The notes under the pieces were generated by a model. It was not told the DNA's origin. It worked only from the letters and a program-made list of their open reading frames with translations, and did no database searches. A stretch of 64,000 bases of DNA from Bdellovibrio sp. GTDB taxonomy: Bacteria > Bdellovibrionota > Bdellovibrionia > Bdellovibrionales > Bdellovibrionaceae. The stretch spans positions 1-64,000 of the forward strand of contig JANYDD010000063.1 of the NCBI GenBank assembly GCA_025359945.1, given 5' to 3'. Position 1 is the first letter of the stretch. Each line of letters starts with the position of its first letter. Positions 45,325-54,803 of the stretch are shown piece by piece. The position numbers and the translations under genes are program-made.

Positions 45325-46794
45325 ATGAAAATAAATCAAAATGACGTAGAGATGGCCTTGACCTTCGATGATATTTTATTGGTGCCGCAGTATTCAGAAA
45401 TCGTTCCCTCGCAAGTCAGCACAAGCACTGAATTTGCGCGAGGAAAAAAATTAAATATTCCGGTGATTTCTTCCGCGATGGACACGGTGACAGAATCCAA
45501 AGTGGCCCGAATCATGGCGCAAATGGGCGGCTTGGGCGTTATTCATAAAAATTTGACCGTCGAGCAGCAGTCCCTAGAAGTCGAGAGGGTAAAAAAATAC
45601 GAAAGTGGAATGATCACCGATCCAATCACCCTGCCGCCCGATGCTTTGGTCAGTGAAGCCATGGAGCTGATGCGCAAATATTCCATCAGTGGCGTGCCAG
45701 TGACAGTGCAAAAACGTTTGGTTGGAATTCTAACAAACAGAGATTTGCGATTCGAACAAAACTTAAATCAACCCATTAAAAACCTGATGACATCAAAAGA
45801 TTTGGTCACGGCTCAGGCAGGGACAACGCTTGAACAGGCAAAAAAGATTTTGCAATCGCACAGGATTGAAAAACTACCTGTGGTTGATTCAGAAGGAATT
45901 TTAAAAGGCCTGATCACGATCAAAGATATCGAGAAGAACGAACAATTTCCTCAAGCCTCGAAAGACGATCGAGGCCGTCTATTGGTGGCGGCTGCCGTTG
46001 GAATTGGCGATCAAGCCATCGCGCGGTCCGAGGCTTTGGTTCAATCACAGGTGGATATTCTAGTTATCGATACTGCCCACGGGCATTCAAAAAACGTAAT
46101 CGAAACCATCAAGACGCTTCGGCAAAAATTTAAAGACGTTATTTTAGTGGCCGGGAACGTGGTGACCGCCGATGGCACTGAAAGTTTGGCTCAGGCTGGA
46201 TGTGATGTCATTAAAGTGGGCGTGGGTCCGGGCAGCATTTGCACCACGCGAATGGTCGCCGGTGTGGGAATGCCGCAAGTCAGTGCCGTGATGAAATGTT
46301 CGCAAGCCGCCAAACGTTTAGGAAAAACGATTATTGCCGATGGCGGAGTAAAATTTTCAGGAGATATCACAAAAATTTTGGCGGTTGGTGCACAGACGGT
46401 GATGATCGGAAATTTAATTGCTGGCGCCGAAGAAAGTCCCGGAGAAACGATTTTATATCAAGGCCGCACGTACAAACTTTATCGCGGCATGGGCAGCCTT
46501 GGCGCCATGGCACAAGGAAGTAAAGATCGCTACGGTCAAATGGATGTGGTCGACACCGATAAATTAGTTCCCGAAGGTATCGAAGGTCGAGTTCCCTACA
46601 AAGGACATTTGTCGACGATCATTCACCAGCTGGTGGGCGGCTTGAAATCGGGAATGGGGTACTTAGGAGCTTCCACCATTGCCGATCTTCAAGAAAAAGC
46701 ACAAATCGTTCGCATCAGTCATCAGGGCTTACGCGAATCCCACGTTCATAATGTAAGCATCACCAAAGAAGCTCCCAACTATCGAATTGAATAG
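45325..46794 (+). CDS. guaB: Inosine-5'-monophosphate dehydrogenase
   Basis: Oxidises IMP to XMP with NAD+, the committed step to GMP. 489 residues: ALTFDDILLVPQYSEI, two CBS domains at about 95-205, catalytic Cys loop GVGPGSICTTRMVAG, IADGGVKFSGDI and the flap YRGMGSLGAM. ATG 45325 has AAGGAG five bases upstream; GTG 45319 and ATG 45322 are less well placed. It is followed 12 bp later by guaA. Confidence 0.97.
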   Translation: MKINQNDVEMALTFDDILLVPQYSEIVPSQVSTSTEFARGKKLNIPVISSAMDTVTESKVARIMAQMGGLGVIHKNLTVEQQSLEVERVKKYESGMITDPITLPPDALVSEAMELMRKYSISGVPVTVQKRLVGILTNRDLRFEQNLNQPIKNLMTSKDLVTAQAGTTLEQAKKILQSHRIEKLPVVDSEGILKGLITIKDIEKNEQFPQASKDDRGRLLVAAAVGIGDQAIARSEALVQSQVDILVIDTAHGHSKNVIETIKTLRQKFKDVILVAGNVVTADGTESLAQAGCDVIKVGVGPGSICTTRMVAGVGMPQVSAVMKCSQAAKRLGKTIIADGGVKFSGDITKILAVGAQTVMIGNLIAGAEESPGETILYQGRTYKLYRGMGSLGAMAQGSKDRYGQMDVVDTDKLVPEGIEGRVPYKGHLSTIIHQLVGGLKSGMGYLGASTIADLQEKAQIVRISHQGLRESHVHNVSITKEAPNYRIE

Positions 46795-46806
46795 GTTTTA
46801 AAAATT

Positions 46807-48342
46807 TTGAGCACAAATTATTTTTTAATTTTGGATTTTGGATCGCAGTACACCCAACTGATCGCGCGCCGTTTGCGCGAAATTGGATTTTATTCCGAGA
46901 TCAAGCGATTTGATCTGTCAGTGGATGAAATTAAAAAGCTAAACCCCAAAGGAATTATTTTATCGGGTGGTCCATCGTCGGTTTATGATCATGGGTCTCC
47001 CCAGCGTGAATTAAAAAAATTGTCGCCGATCGCACCACTTTTGGGCGTGTGCTACGGCATGCAGTTGATGGCGCTTGAATGGGGTGGCGAAGTCAAAGGC
47101 GGAACATCGGGAGAGTACGGGCATCAGACGATTCATTGGAAAGATTCTTTACATCAAAATCTTTTGGGCGGAGATCAGCAAAAAGTGTGGATGTCCCATG
47201 GAGATTCAGTCGTAAAAGTCCCCCCCTATTTCCGAGTCACTGCGATCAGTGATTCGGGTTCGATCGCTGCCATTGAAAGCGATCGCATGATGGGACTGCA
47301 ATTTCATGCCGAGGTTGCGCACACCGAAAAAGGTTCTGAAGTTTTAAAATATTTCGCAGAAAAAATTTGTCGTGCTCAGCCCGATTGGAAAACGGGATCG
47401 ATGTTGGAGAAAATCAAAGTGGAAGTTTTGGCGGCCACATCCAAAGGCGGTAATATCTTGTGCGCACTCAGCGGAGGCGTTGATTCAACCGTGTTGGCAC
47501 AGATCCTGACCCAAACCTTGGGGTCAGAGCGAGTGCACTGTATGTTTGTCGATCACGGATTGCTTCGAAAAAACGAGGCCGAAGAAGTTTTAAATATTTA
47601 TAAAAAACTGGGGCTGAATATTCGTTTGATCAAGGCTGAAGAAAAATTTTTGGGGGCTCTTGCGGGTATCGACGACCCCGAGAAAAAACGAAAAACTATC
47701 GGCGGGCTTTTTATCGATGTGTTTAAAGAAAATGTTCGCGCTGAATGGAATATTGCTTATTTGGCTCAAGGCACGCTTTACCCCGATGTGATTGAAAGTG
47801 TTTCTTTGCACGGCACTGGTGTGACCATTAAATCTCACCATAATGTGGGTGGGCTTCCGGATATTTTGCCGTTTCCATTGATCGAGCCTTTGAAATTTCT
47901 TTTTAAGGATGAAGTCCGAAACCTGGGTCGAGAATTAAAAATCCCCGATGAGTTCGTTGGTCGCCATCCTTTTCCAGGTCCTGGGCTTGCGATTCGAGTT
48001 TTGGGTGCTGTGGATAAAAAGAAGCTCTCGATTCTGCAGGAAGCCGATGCAATTTATATTCGCGAACTGAAAAAACATGATTTGTATCATAAGATTTGGC
48101 AGGCGATGGCGATCTTGCTTCCGGTCCGAAGCGTTGGAGTGCAGGGAGATGGGCGCACTTATTCGTACGTTTTAGCTTTACGAGCTGTGACTTCTCAGGA
48201 TGGAATGACAGCTGATTGGTTTGATTTTCCGTCGCAATTTTTGCGACAAGTTTCAAATCAAATCACCAATCAAGTAAAGGATATCAATCGCGTCGTGTAT
48301 GATATTTCAAGCAAACCACCCTCCACCATCGAGTGGGAATAA
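46807..48342 (+). CDS. guaA: GMP synthase (glutamine-hydrolysing)
   Basis: Converts XMP to GMP. 511 residues from a TTG start: class I amidotransferase domain with GVCYGMQLMA (catalytic Cys), MGLQFHAEVAHT, then the ATP pyrophosphatase domain with ALSGGVDSTVLA and RHPFPGPGLAIRVLG, and the dimerisation tail ending PPSTIEWE. No ATG lies near the family start, and the ribosome site is weak. In an operon with guaB. Confidence 0.97.
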   Translation: MSTNYFLILDFGSQYTQLIARRLREIGFYSEIKRFDLSVDEIKKLNPKGIILSGGPSSVYDHGSPQRELKKLSPIAPLLGVCYGMQLMALEWGGEVKGGTSGEYGHQTIHWKDSLHQNLLGGDQQKVWMSHGDSVVKVPPYFRVTAISDSGSIAAIESDRMMGLQFHAEVAHTEKGSEVLKYFAEKICRAQPDWKTGSMLEKIKVEVLAATSKGGNILCALSGGVDSTVLAQILTQTLGSERVHCMFVDHGLLRKNEAEEVLNIYKKLGLNIRLIKAEEKFLGALAGIDDPEKKRKTIGGLFIDVFKENVRAEWNIAYLAQGTLYPDVIESVSLHGTGVTIKSHHNVGGLPDILPFPLIEPLKFLFKDEVRNLGRELKIPDEFVGRHPFPGPGLAIRVLGAVDKKKLSILQEADAIYIRELKKHDLYHKIWQAMAILLPVRSVGVQGDGRTYSYVLALRAVTSQDGMTADWFDFPSQFLRQVSNQITNQVKDINRVVYDISSKPPSTIEWE

Positions 48343-48360
48343 TTGTTCGCCGTGGCTTTG

Positions 48361-48430
48361 GAATCATATCCAGGCTTGTCGACGAAAACTAGCACCGCTG
48401 ATTTGTGAAGGAACAACGATGATATGATTC
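48361..48430. repeat. Perfect 10-bp inverted repeat spanning the guaA-dnaE gap
   Basis: GAATCATATC at 48361-48370 and GATATGATTC at 48421-48430 are exact reverse complements separated by 50 bases, 18 bp after the guaA stop and 46 bp before the dnaE start used here. It could pair in the transcript or be a two-half-site regulator binding region. Confidence 0.55.
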
Positions 48431-48476
48431 AAAAGACCAAGCAAAAATGTCTAGTGTATTCCTGGACGGGCACTTA

Positions 48477-51400
48477 ATGTCTTTTGTTCATTTGCACGTG
48501 CATTCCGAGTATTCGCTGCTGGAAGCTTCCAACACGGTTAAAGATTTAGCGGCGAAAGCAAAAACGTTTTCACAACCGGCCCTAGCACTGACCGATCTGG
48601 GCAATATGTTTGGGGCCATCGAATTTTATTTTGGGTGTCTCAACCAGCAAGTAAAACCGATTTTGGGTTTAGAATGCTATTTGACCCGCAAATCGAGGCT
48701 CGAGAAAACTTCGACAGAGCATCGCGATGTTTTAATGCGAGGGCCAGAGCGATTAGTTTTTTTAGCGCAAAATTTAGCGGGCTATAAAAATTTGTGTAAG
48801 CTTTCGACCTTGGGTTATCAAGAAGGGTTTTATTACAAGCCTCGGATTGATGACGAACTGATCCAGCGCCATCACGAGAATTTAATTTGTTTGTCGGGCG
48901 GATTGCGCGGAGATATCGCCGTCAGGTTTATGCAAGAGGGCCCAGATGCGGCCTTGCAACGAATCCAGAATTTAAAAGCAATTTTCGGTGATCGTTTTTA
49001 TTTAGAAATTCAAAAAATTCCTTTGCCTGAATTGACGGTCTACAATCAGTTTTTGCAGGAAGTTTCGCGGTCGAATCAAATCAAATTGGTGGCGACCAAC
49101 GAAGTTTATTATTTGACGCCTGAAGATCAGATTGCTCAGGAAGTTTTGGTTTGCATCGGGCAGAATAGGACCCTTCAAGACGAACATCGTCCCAAGCTTG
49201 GTTCCAATCAGTTTTATTTAAAATCTTCCGAGGACATGAAAGATTTATTTCACGATCTTCCAGAAGCTTTGGAAAGCACTTTGGAAATTGCTGAAAGAAC
49301 GAATTTGAAATTTAAATTAAAAGATGATCACGGCAAGGCTATCTATCATTTGCCTAGTTACCCCACCAAAGATGGAATTTCTTTAAAAGAAGAAATTCGC
49401 AGGCTGTCGCTTGAGGGCGTTAAGGATCGGTTTAAAGAAGCCGAGCGCAGGAAAGAAGCGATCGATGAAAATCAGAAGCAAAGTTATTTTGATCGTTTGG
49501 ATTTTGAGTTGGGCGTGATCGATCGCATGGGATTTAACGGATACTTTTTGATCGTTCAAGATTTTATCAATTGGGCGAAAATGAAAGATATTCCGGTGGG
49601 GCCGGGGCGGGGATCGGGTGCAGGGTCGTTAGTCGCTTACTCGCTCAAGATCACTGATTTAGATCCGATGCCTTATAAACTTCTGTTCGAGCGTTTCCTA
49701 AACCCTGAGCGTGTGAGCATGCCGGATTTTGATATCGACTTTTGTCAGGACCGCCGGGTGGAAGTTATTCAGTATGTGACTGAAAAATACGGTGCGGGCA
49801 GTGTTTCGCAGATTATCACGTACGGAAAATTGCAATGTCGAGCTGCTTTAAAAGACGTCGGCAGGGTGCTGGGATTAAGCTTCGCCGAAGTGGACGTAGT
49901 TTCAAAATTAGTTCCGGATAAGCTGAATATCACTATCGACGAAGCCTTGGAAATGGAGCCTCGCTTGCGTGAATTGATGGATCAAAATCCACAAGTTTTA
50001 ACCCTTATTGATCTTGCCAAAAAGGTCGAAGGTTTAGTTCGTCACGCAGGGATTCACGCGGCCGGTGTGATTATTGCTGATGGAAATTTAGTGGATCATG
50101 CTCCCCTTTATCGCGGTAGCGAAGGTGAAAACGTGGTCCAGTACGATATGAAGCACGCCGAAAAAATCGGTCTGATCAAATTTGACTTTTTAGGTTTGAA
50201 AACTTTGACTTCAATTCATCAGGCTTTGAAGTTGATTCAGAAAAATCAGGGAAAGACTTTTACTACAAATGATATTTCTTTGCATGACCAGGGGATTTAT
50301 CAAATTATTTCCGAAGGCGACACCGACGGAATTTTTCAGTTTGAGGCCGACGGCGTGACCGAGGCCATTCGAAAAATCAGACCCTCGAACTTTTTTGATA
50401 TTACCGCGATCAATGCTCTGAATCGTCCCGGTCCGATGGCGATGATTCCTGAATTCGCCAAGCGAAAACACGGAGAATCTCCGGTGGAATACCTGCTGGA
50501 TGAACTTAAAGAAGTTCTAGAGGAAACCTATGGAATTATTGTTTATCAAGAACAGGTGATGGCGATTGCTTCTAGAATTGCGGGCTTTACTCTGGGTGAA
50601 GCCGATATGCTTCGTCGGGCCATGGGAAAAAAGATCAAAGAAGAAATGGACGTTCATCGCGAGCATTTTCTAAAGGGTGCTGCCGAACGCGGTCATGACA
50701 AAAAGAAATCCGAAGAAATTTTCGAGCTGATGTACAAGTTCGCAGACTATGGATTTAATAAATCGCACGCGGCGGCTTACTGCGTGGTAGCGGCTCAAAC
50801 AGCGTGGTTGAAGCGATATTTCCCGTGCGAGTTTTACGCCAGTCTTTTGTCGATCGAGTTAGGCAATACAGATAATATTGTCAAATACGTGAAAGATGCT
50901 CAAGGCCACCAGCTAAAAGTCCATTCCCCCAACGTCAATCAATCGGATTTTTTATTTTCTGTTTTGGATGACAATATTTATTTTGGATTGGGCGCAATAA
51001 AAGGTGTTGGGGAAAATGCAGTCGATGCGATTTTGCAAGCGCGGTCGCTGAAACCAAATCAAAAGTTCGAATCTGTGGATGATTTTTTTCAAAGCGTCGA
51101 TGTGAAAAAACTAAACAAGCGCGTGATTGAATCCCTGATCAAAGCCGGTGCGTTTGACGTTTTTTTAACTCCGCGAGCGGATCTGATGGCCTACTTTCCA
51201 AAGCTGATGGAGCTTGCCAATGAAAAAAGAAAAGAAAAAGAATCAGGGCAAGTGTCGTTTTTTGATTTAAGTCCCGTCGAAGAAAAGCTTCAAATTCCGT
51301 CGGCACCGCCATGGAATCGCACACAGAATTTGGCGCTTGAAAAAGAAGTTTTAGGGTTTTACTTAAGCGATCACCCGTTGAAGGGTTACGAGCGCCTTTC

Positions 51401-52022
51401 ACAAGTCTGGGTGACGGGAAATTTAAAAGACTTGGGGTCGATTTACAATAAGCATCTGATCTCTTTAAATTCTGGCGGTGTCGAGCCCGCTATCGATCCT
51501 AAGAGGGGAAAACACAGCCAGAAAAAACGCGTCGTCGTCAGCGGAATGATCGCCGAACTTCGCGAGGTCATCACTAAAAAAGGCACGCGTATGGCCTTTG
51601 CAAAACTTGAAGATCTAACGGACTCTTGCGAGCTGATTGTTTTTCCAGACACTTTTGCACAGGTCCAGCAGTTGTTAAAGGATGAACGGCCGCTTTTGAT
51701 CGGTGGCTTTTTGGAGGTGGAAAACACCAACCCCAAAATTTTTGTCGATTCAATCATTATTTTAGAAGACGCCTTTAAAAAAACCAAAAAACTAACCTTT
51801 GATTTAAAAGATTTAAGCTACCATCAACTTAAAGATTTAAAATCGTTGTTGGTGGCTGCACCGGGAAATACGGCCATTGAATTTAAACTTTTCGTCCAGG
51901 ATTTAAAAAAAGAAGTCGTGATTCAGTCCGACGAAGTAAAGGGGATTCAGCTGTCGAATGATCTTTTGGAAAAGATTAAAAATCGGTTAGGGGATACTTC
52001 TTTTATTGAGGTCCAGTCTTAG
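48477..52022 (+). CDS. dnaE: DNA polymerase III alpha subunit
   Basis: Catalytic subunit of the replicative polymerase. From ATG 48477 it has 1181 residues; ATG 48447 adds 10 residues. PHP domain HLHVHSEYSLL is at the start, the C-family palm has PVGPGRGSGAGSLVAYSL and the catalytic MPDFDIDFCQDRR, then VRHAGIHAAGVII, LNRPGPMAMIPEF, FNKSHAAAYC and the C-terminal OB/tau-binding parts. Neither start has a strong ribosome site. Length matches DnaE1. Confidence 0.96.
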   Translation: MSFVHLHVHSEYSLLEASNTVKDLAAKAKTFSQPALALTDLGNMFGAIEFYFGCLNQQVKPILGLECYLTRKSRLEKTSTEHRDVLMRGPERLVFLAQNLAGYKNLCKLSTLGYQEGFYYKPRIDDELIQRHHENLICLSGGLRGDIAVRFMQEGPDAALQRIQNLKAIFGDRFYLEIQKIPLPELTVYNQFLQEVSRSNQIKLVATNEVYYLTPEDQIAQEVLVCIGQNRTLQDEHRPKLGSNQFYLKSSEDMKDLFHDLPEALESTLEIAERTNLKFKLKDDHGKAIYHLPSYPTKDGISLKEEIRRLSLEGVKDRFKEAERRKEAIDENQKQSYFDRLDFELGVIDRMGFNGYFLIVQDFINWAKMKDIPVGPGRGSGAGSLVAYSLKITDLDPMPYKLLFERFLNPERVSMPDFDIDFCQDRRVEVIQYVTEKYGAGSVSQIITYGKLQCRAALKDVGRVLGLSFAEVDVVSKLVPDKLNITIDEALEMEPRLRELMDQNPQVLTLIDLAKKVEGLVRHAGIHAAGVIIADGNLVDHAPLYRGSEGENVVQYDMKHAEKIGLIKFDFLGLKTLTSIHQALKLIQKNQGKTFTTNDISLHDQGIYQIISEGDTDGIFQFEADGVTEAIRKIRPSNFFDITAINALNRPGPMAMIPEFAKRKHGESPVEYLLDELKEVLEETYGIIVYQEQVMAIASRIAGFTLGEADMLRRAMGKKIKEEMDVHREHFLKGAAERGHDKKKSEEIFELMYKFADYGFNKSHAAAYCVVAAQTAWLKRYFPCEFYASLLSIELGNTDNIVKYVKDAQGHQLKVHSPNVNQSDFLFSVLDDNIYFGLGAIKGVGENAVDAILQARSLKPNQKFESVDDFFQSVDVKKLNKRVIESLIKAGAFDVFLTPRADLMAYFPKLMELANEKRKEKESGQVSFFDLSPVEEKLQIPSAPPWNRTQNLALEKEVLGFYLSDHPLKGYERLSQVWVTGNLKDLGSIYNKHLISLNSGGVEPAIDPKRGKHSQKKRVVVSGMIAELREVITKKGTRMAFAKLEDLTDSCELIVFPDTFAQVQQLLKDERPLLIGGFLEVENTNPKIFVDSIIILEDAFKKTKKLTFDLKDLSYHQLKDLKSLLVAAPGNTAIEFKLFVQDLKKEVVIQSDEVKGIQLSNDLLEKIKNRLGDTSFIEVQS

Positions 52023-52330
52023 CGAGGCCTGTTGGAGCTTTCTTGGCTTTGGAACATGCGGTACTAGAGGTGTGAAAATTACCGGATTCAAAGGATTTCG
52101 TTCTTTGCAAAGCGAATCAGTTCGAAACATTATCTGCTTAAATTGGGTCGATCCAAATCTATAAACTAATATTGGCGAAGTCTGTTTGGTTTTATTTGCT
52201 GAGCGTAAAGAGTGACATCTGCTTGAATTTGACGTCCAATTGAGGTGTGAACAAAAAAAAAATAACTTTCATTTTTTCGGGCGCCAAATCCTTCGAATTA
52301 ATTTCGCAAATTATTTTCAGCATTTCAAAA

Positions 52331-53524
52331 ATGCGAAGGCTTTACGGTTTTCTAATAACTTTAGGGTCGTTGATCTTTTTAAACGGTCCGCTAGGGCATG
52401 CCGAAGAAAACGCTTTGTTTGATACCACGGTCGAGGTTACTTCCACCGAGACCAATGCGAATTTAGCGCGCAAAGATCTAGTGGATAAAGCGAATTTCAA
52501 AGTTTCGGAAGATTTGATCAAACAAATCATTGGGGATTCCAAATATCAGCGAAATAAAAATTTGATCCGGCAAAAGGTGATTCAAAATAGTGGCCGCTAT
52601 ATTGTATTGACTAAGACTTCCGATGTCGTCCCCATCACCCCAGTAGAAAAGGGGGGTCCCGCATTTAAAATGAATGCGCAGATAAAAATTAACCAGCAGA
52701 ATCTAGAAAAAATTTTGCTGGATCAAGGTTTGTTTTACGAATCAGATGGCACTCCGATTGTGATTCCGTTTATCAGGTGGCGCGATCAGTTGACGTCGCA
52801 AACTTATGCTTGGTGGATCAAGAACGAAAATACTTTGGTTTCCAGGTATCAGAATATTATCGAGACTTCGCTTCGGGCTCAGTTTCAAAAGAACGGATTT
52901 TATCTGATCAAGCCTTTTGAACTTAAATATATCGAAATGATTCCCGAAGATTTGCGATCCGAAAGTTTGCGCACCGAAGATTTGCAGGGCCTTGCGCAAA
53001 AATGGAATGCTCAAGTTTTTTTAACGGGAACTTTTTTTATTTCGAAGCACCCGACTAAATCAGATATTTACAATATCGAAGTTAGCCTAAAGGCCCAGCA
53101 GACGGGAAATGCCAGATTGATCGCGGACCTCTACCGCCAGTTTGAAACCGAAATGGGACCGCAAGAAAAAGTGGTCGAGAAGAAAATCCACGAGCTTTCA
53201 GATGGGGTCTCGCAAGAAATCAGCGCTCAAGTTTTAGAAGCGTGGCAAAAAGGAACTTTGGGATCCAACGTTTATTATTTAACACTTCGAGGAAGTGTGC
53301 CGCTGCCGGTCCAGGAAGCATTGAAGGCCGCCGTAAAATCGAAATTTAAAGATATTCGCCAAATCTGCGAGCGAAAACTAAGTTCGCAGGAAATCAAATA
53401 CGAAATTGATTCGTCAGTGTCGCCAATTGAAATATCCAAAAAGATTTCAAGTTTCGAAGGCGCCGGGTTTCAATTTGTGCTTGGCAATGCCACCGATCGC
53501 GAAATCATTTTCAATAAAAAATAG
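52331..53524 (+). CDS. Exported protein resembling FlgT/CsgG-type envelope proteins
   Basis: 397 residues from ATG 52331, with a signal peptide ending GHA before EENALF. GTG 52247 (TGAGGT one base upstream) is an alternative that would make an atypical leader. The pattern of a first domain (LARKDLVDKANFKVSEDLI then YIVLTKTSDV) and a second domain (ETSLRAQFQKNGFYLIKPFE; NAQVFLTGTFF) resembles flagellar protein FlgT and other CsgG-like periplasmic proteins. This is a structural resemblance by eye, not a sure assignment. The 300-bp gap before it has no gene. Confidence 0.55.
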   Translation: MRRLYGFLITLGSLIFLNGPLGHAEENALFDTTVEVTSTETNANLARKDLVDKANFKVSEDLIKQIIGDSKYQRNKNLIRQKVIQNSGRYIVLTKTSDVVPITPVEKGGPAFKMNAQIKINQQNLEKILLDQGLFYESDGTPIVIPFIRWRDQLTSQTYAWWIKNENTLVSRYQNIIETSLRAQFQKNGFYLIKPFELKYIEMIPEDLRSESLRTEDLQGLAQKWNAQVFLTGTFFISKHPTKSDIYNIEVSLKAQQTGNARLIADLYRQFETEMGPQEKVVEKKIHELSDGVSQEISAQVLEAWQKGTLGSNVYYLTLRGSVPLPVQEALKAAVKSKFKDIRQICERKLSSQEIKYEIDSSVSPIEISKKISSFEGAGFQFVLGNATDREIIFNKK

Positions 53525-53533
53525 TTTCAAACA

Positions 53534-53560
53534 GGCAGAGGCCCTCTTAGGGCCTCTGCC
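53534..53560 (+). terminator. Strong 12-bp perfect hairpin (probable terminator)
   Basis: GGCAGAGGCCCT-CTT-AGGGCCTCTGCC is a perfect 12-bp stem with a 3-base loop, 9 bp after the stop of the preceding gene. The T-run (TTTTTT) is only found about 14 bases later, so it may be a processing hairpin or a repeated element. Downstream, GTGGAC and GTCCAC form a second 6-bp pair. The remaining gap to 53840 is AT-rich without a gene. Confidence 0.6.
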
Positions 53561-53840
53561 GAAGTGGACCCTAATTTTTTAAGGGGATGTGTCCACGGCT
53601 TACCCTTAAGAGCCTTCCCGTTTTAGTTTGGAAACCAGCTCAGACCCAAAAACAAAATAATTTGAAACGCTGACCAGAACTAATACTTGCATTGTTTTGA
53701 GTGCTAAGAAAAAATATGTTTCAACTTAACATAATTGTTGTTGGGAAAATTGACCGAATATGGGATTAGTGGAAGTCTATGAAAACTTCAAAACGCGCGG
53801 TTGATTTGACGAAAAGAATGGAGTTTGAAATTTGGAATTG

Positions 53841-54803
53841 ATGATGGGCATATCTCAATATTTTTTCGATGGAAGATTAAGAAAACAATTTTTGAGTATT
53901 TTGTTAGTGCCAATTCTGTTTTCAATGACCGCTTGTGAGAGTTTGACCGCGAAACGAAATGGACCATCTCGAAAAGACGTTGCCGTTGCACCAGCGCTTC
54001 ATGGTCCTAGACAGCGGGTTTTAATCTTACCTTTCTTGACCGAGAATCTTAAGAACAGCGAGAATTTGCGGGCGCAAGCCAAGAAAAGTTTTGTTGAAGC
54101 TTTGGTGAAAGCTGGAACTTTTGTGGTGGTCGATAGCGAAGATTTGAAAGTTGATTTCAAAAAATTCTATAATAATTCAGAATACCAGCTAACGGATATG
54201 GCCAAAGAAGTCTTGGCGCTGGGGATTCCAATTATTATGGAAGGAAAAGTTCTGACCTTTAAAGTGAAACGCAAATCCGGAACGGTTGGCGTTTTCAAAC
54301 AGGTGAAATCGGAATTTGAATCCAGTGTGCGGGTCCGGCTATTAAGCTCAAGCTCTGGGCGCGAAATGTTAAACACGACCAAGACAATAACTTTAGAAGA
54401 GCCCGGAATTCGTGTGCCTGACGATATGACTTTCGATCAACTGATGGAAGAAAACCCTGAACTGATCCAAAAATTAGTCACGGACGCATTTCTGCAATTT
54501 CTGCCTTCTTTGAGCCAGGTCACCCAAAAAATGGGGTGGGAGGGCCGCATCGCTATGATTGATTCGGACAAAATTTACTTAAACGTTGGCCAATTGACCG
54601 GACTGAACGTGGGCGACATTCTTAAAGTCAGTGAAGCCGGTGAAGATGTGTTTGACCCCCAGACGGGGACTTATATAGGCAAAACTCCGGGCCGAATGAA
54701 GGGTACTATCGAAATCGTTAATTTCTTTGGTCAAGACGGCGCTGTTTCGGTTATCCATTCCGGAGCAGGTTTTAAAGAAAATGACCGAGTCGATGTCTAC
54801 TAA
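53841..54803 (+). CDS. FlgT/CsgG-like envelope lipoprotein
   Basis: 320 residues with a leader and lipobox-like LFSMTAC, so probably a lipoprotein. The body has RVLILPFLTENLKNSENLRA and the CsgG-like MAKEVLALGIPIIMEGKVL, then a C-terminal SH3-like part (IYLNVGQLTGLNVGDILKV; AVSVIHSGAGFKENDRVDVY) that is seen in FlgT-type proteins. ATG 53841 or 53844; GGA lies just upstream. Its end overlaps lipB by 11 bp. With the gene at 52331 it may form part of one envelope or flagellar-base complex (inference). Confidence 0.65.
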   Translation: MMGISQYFFDGRLRKQFLSILLVPILFSMTACESLTAKRNGPSRKDVAVAPALHGPRQRVLILPFLTENLKNSENLRAQAKKSFVEALVKAGTFVVVDSEDLKVDFKKFYNNSEYQLTDMAKEVLALGIPIIMEGKVLTFKVKRKSGTVGVFKQVKSEFESSVRVRLLSSSSGREMLNTTKTITLEEPGIRVPDDMTFDQLMEENPELIQKLVTDAFLQFLPSLSQVTQKMGWEGRIAMIDSDKIYLNVGQLTGLNVGDILKVSEAGEDVFDPQTGTYIGKTPGRMKGTIEIVNFFGQDGAVSVIHSGAGFKENDRVDVY

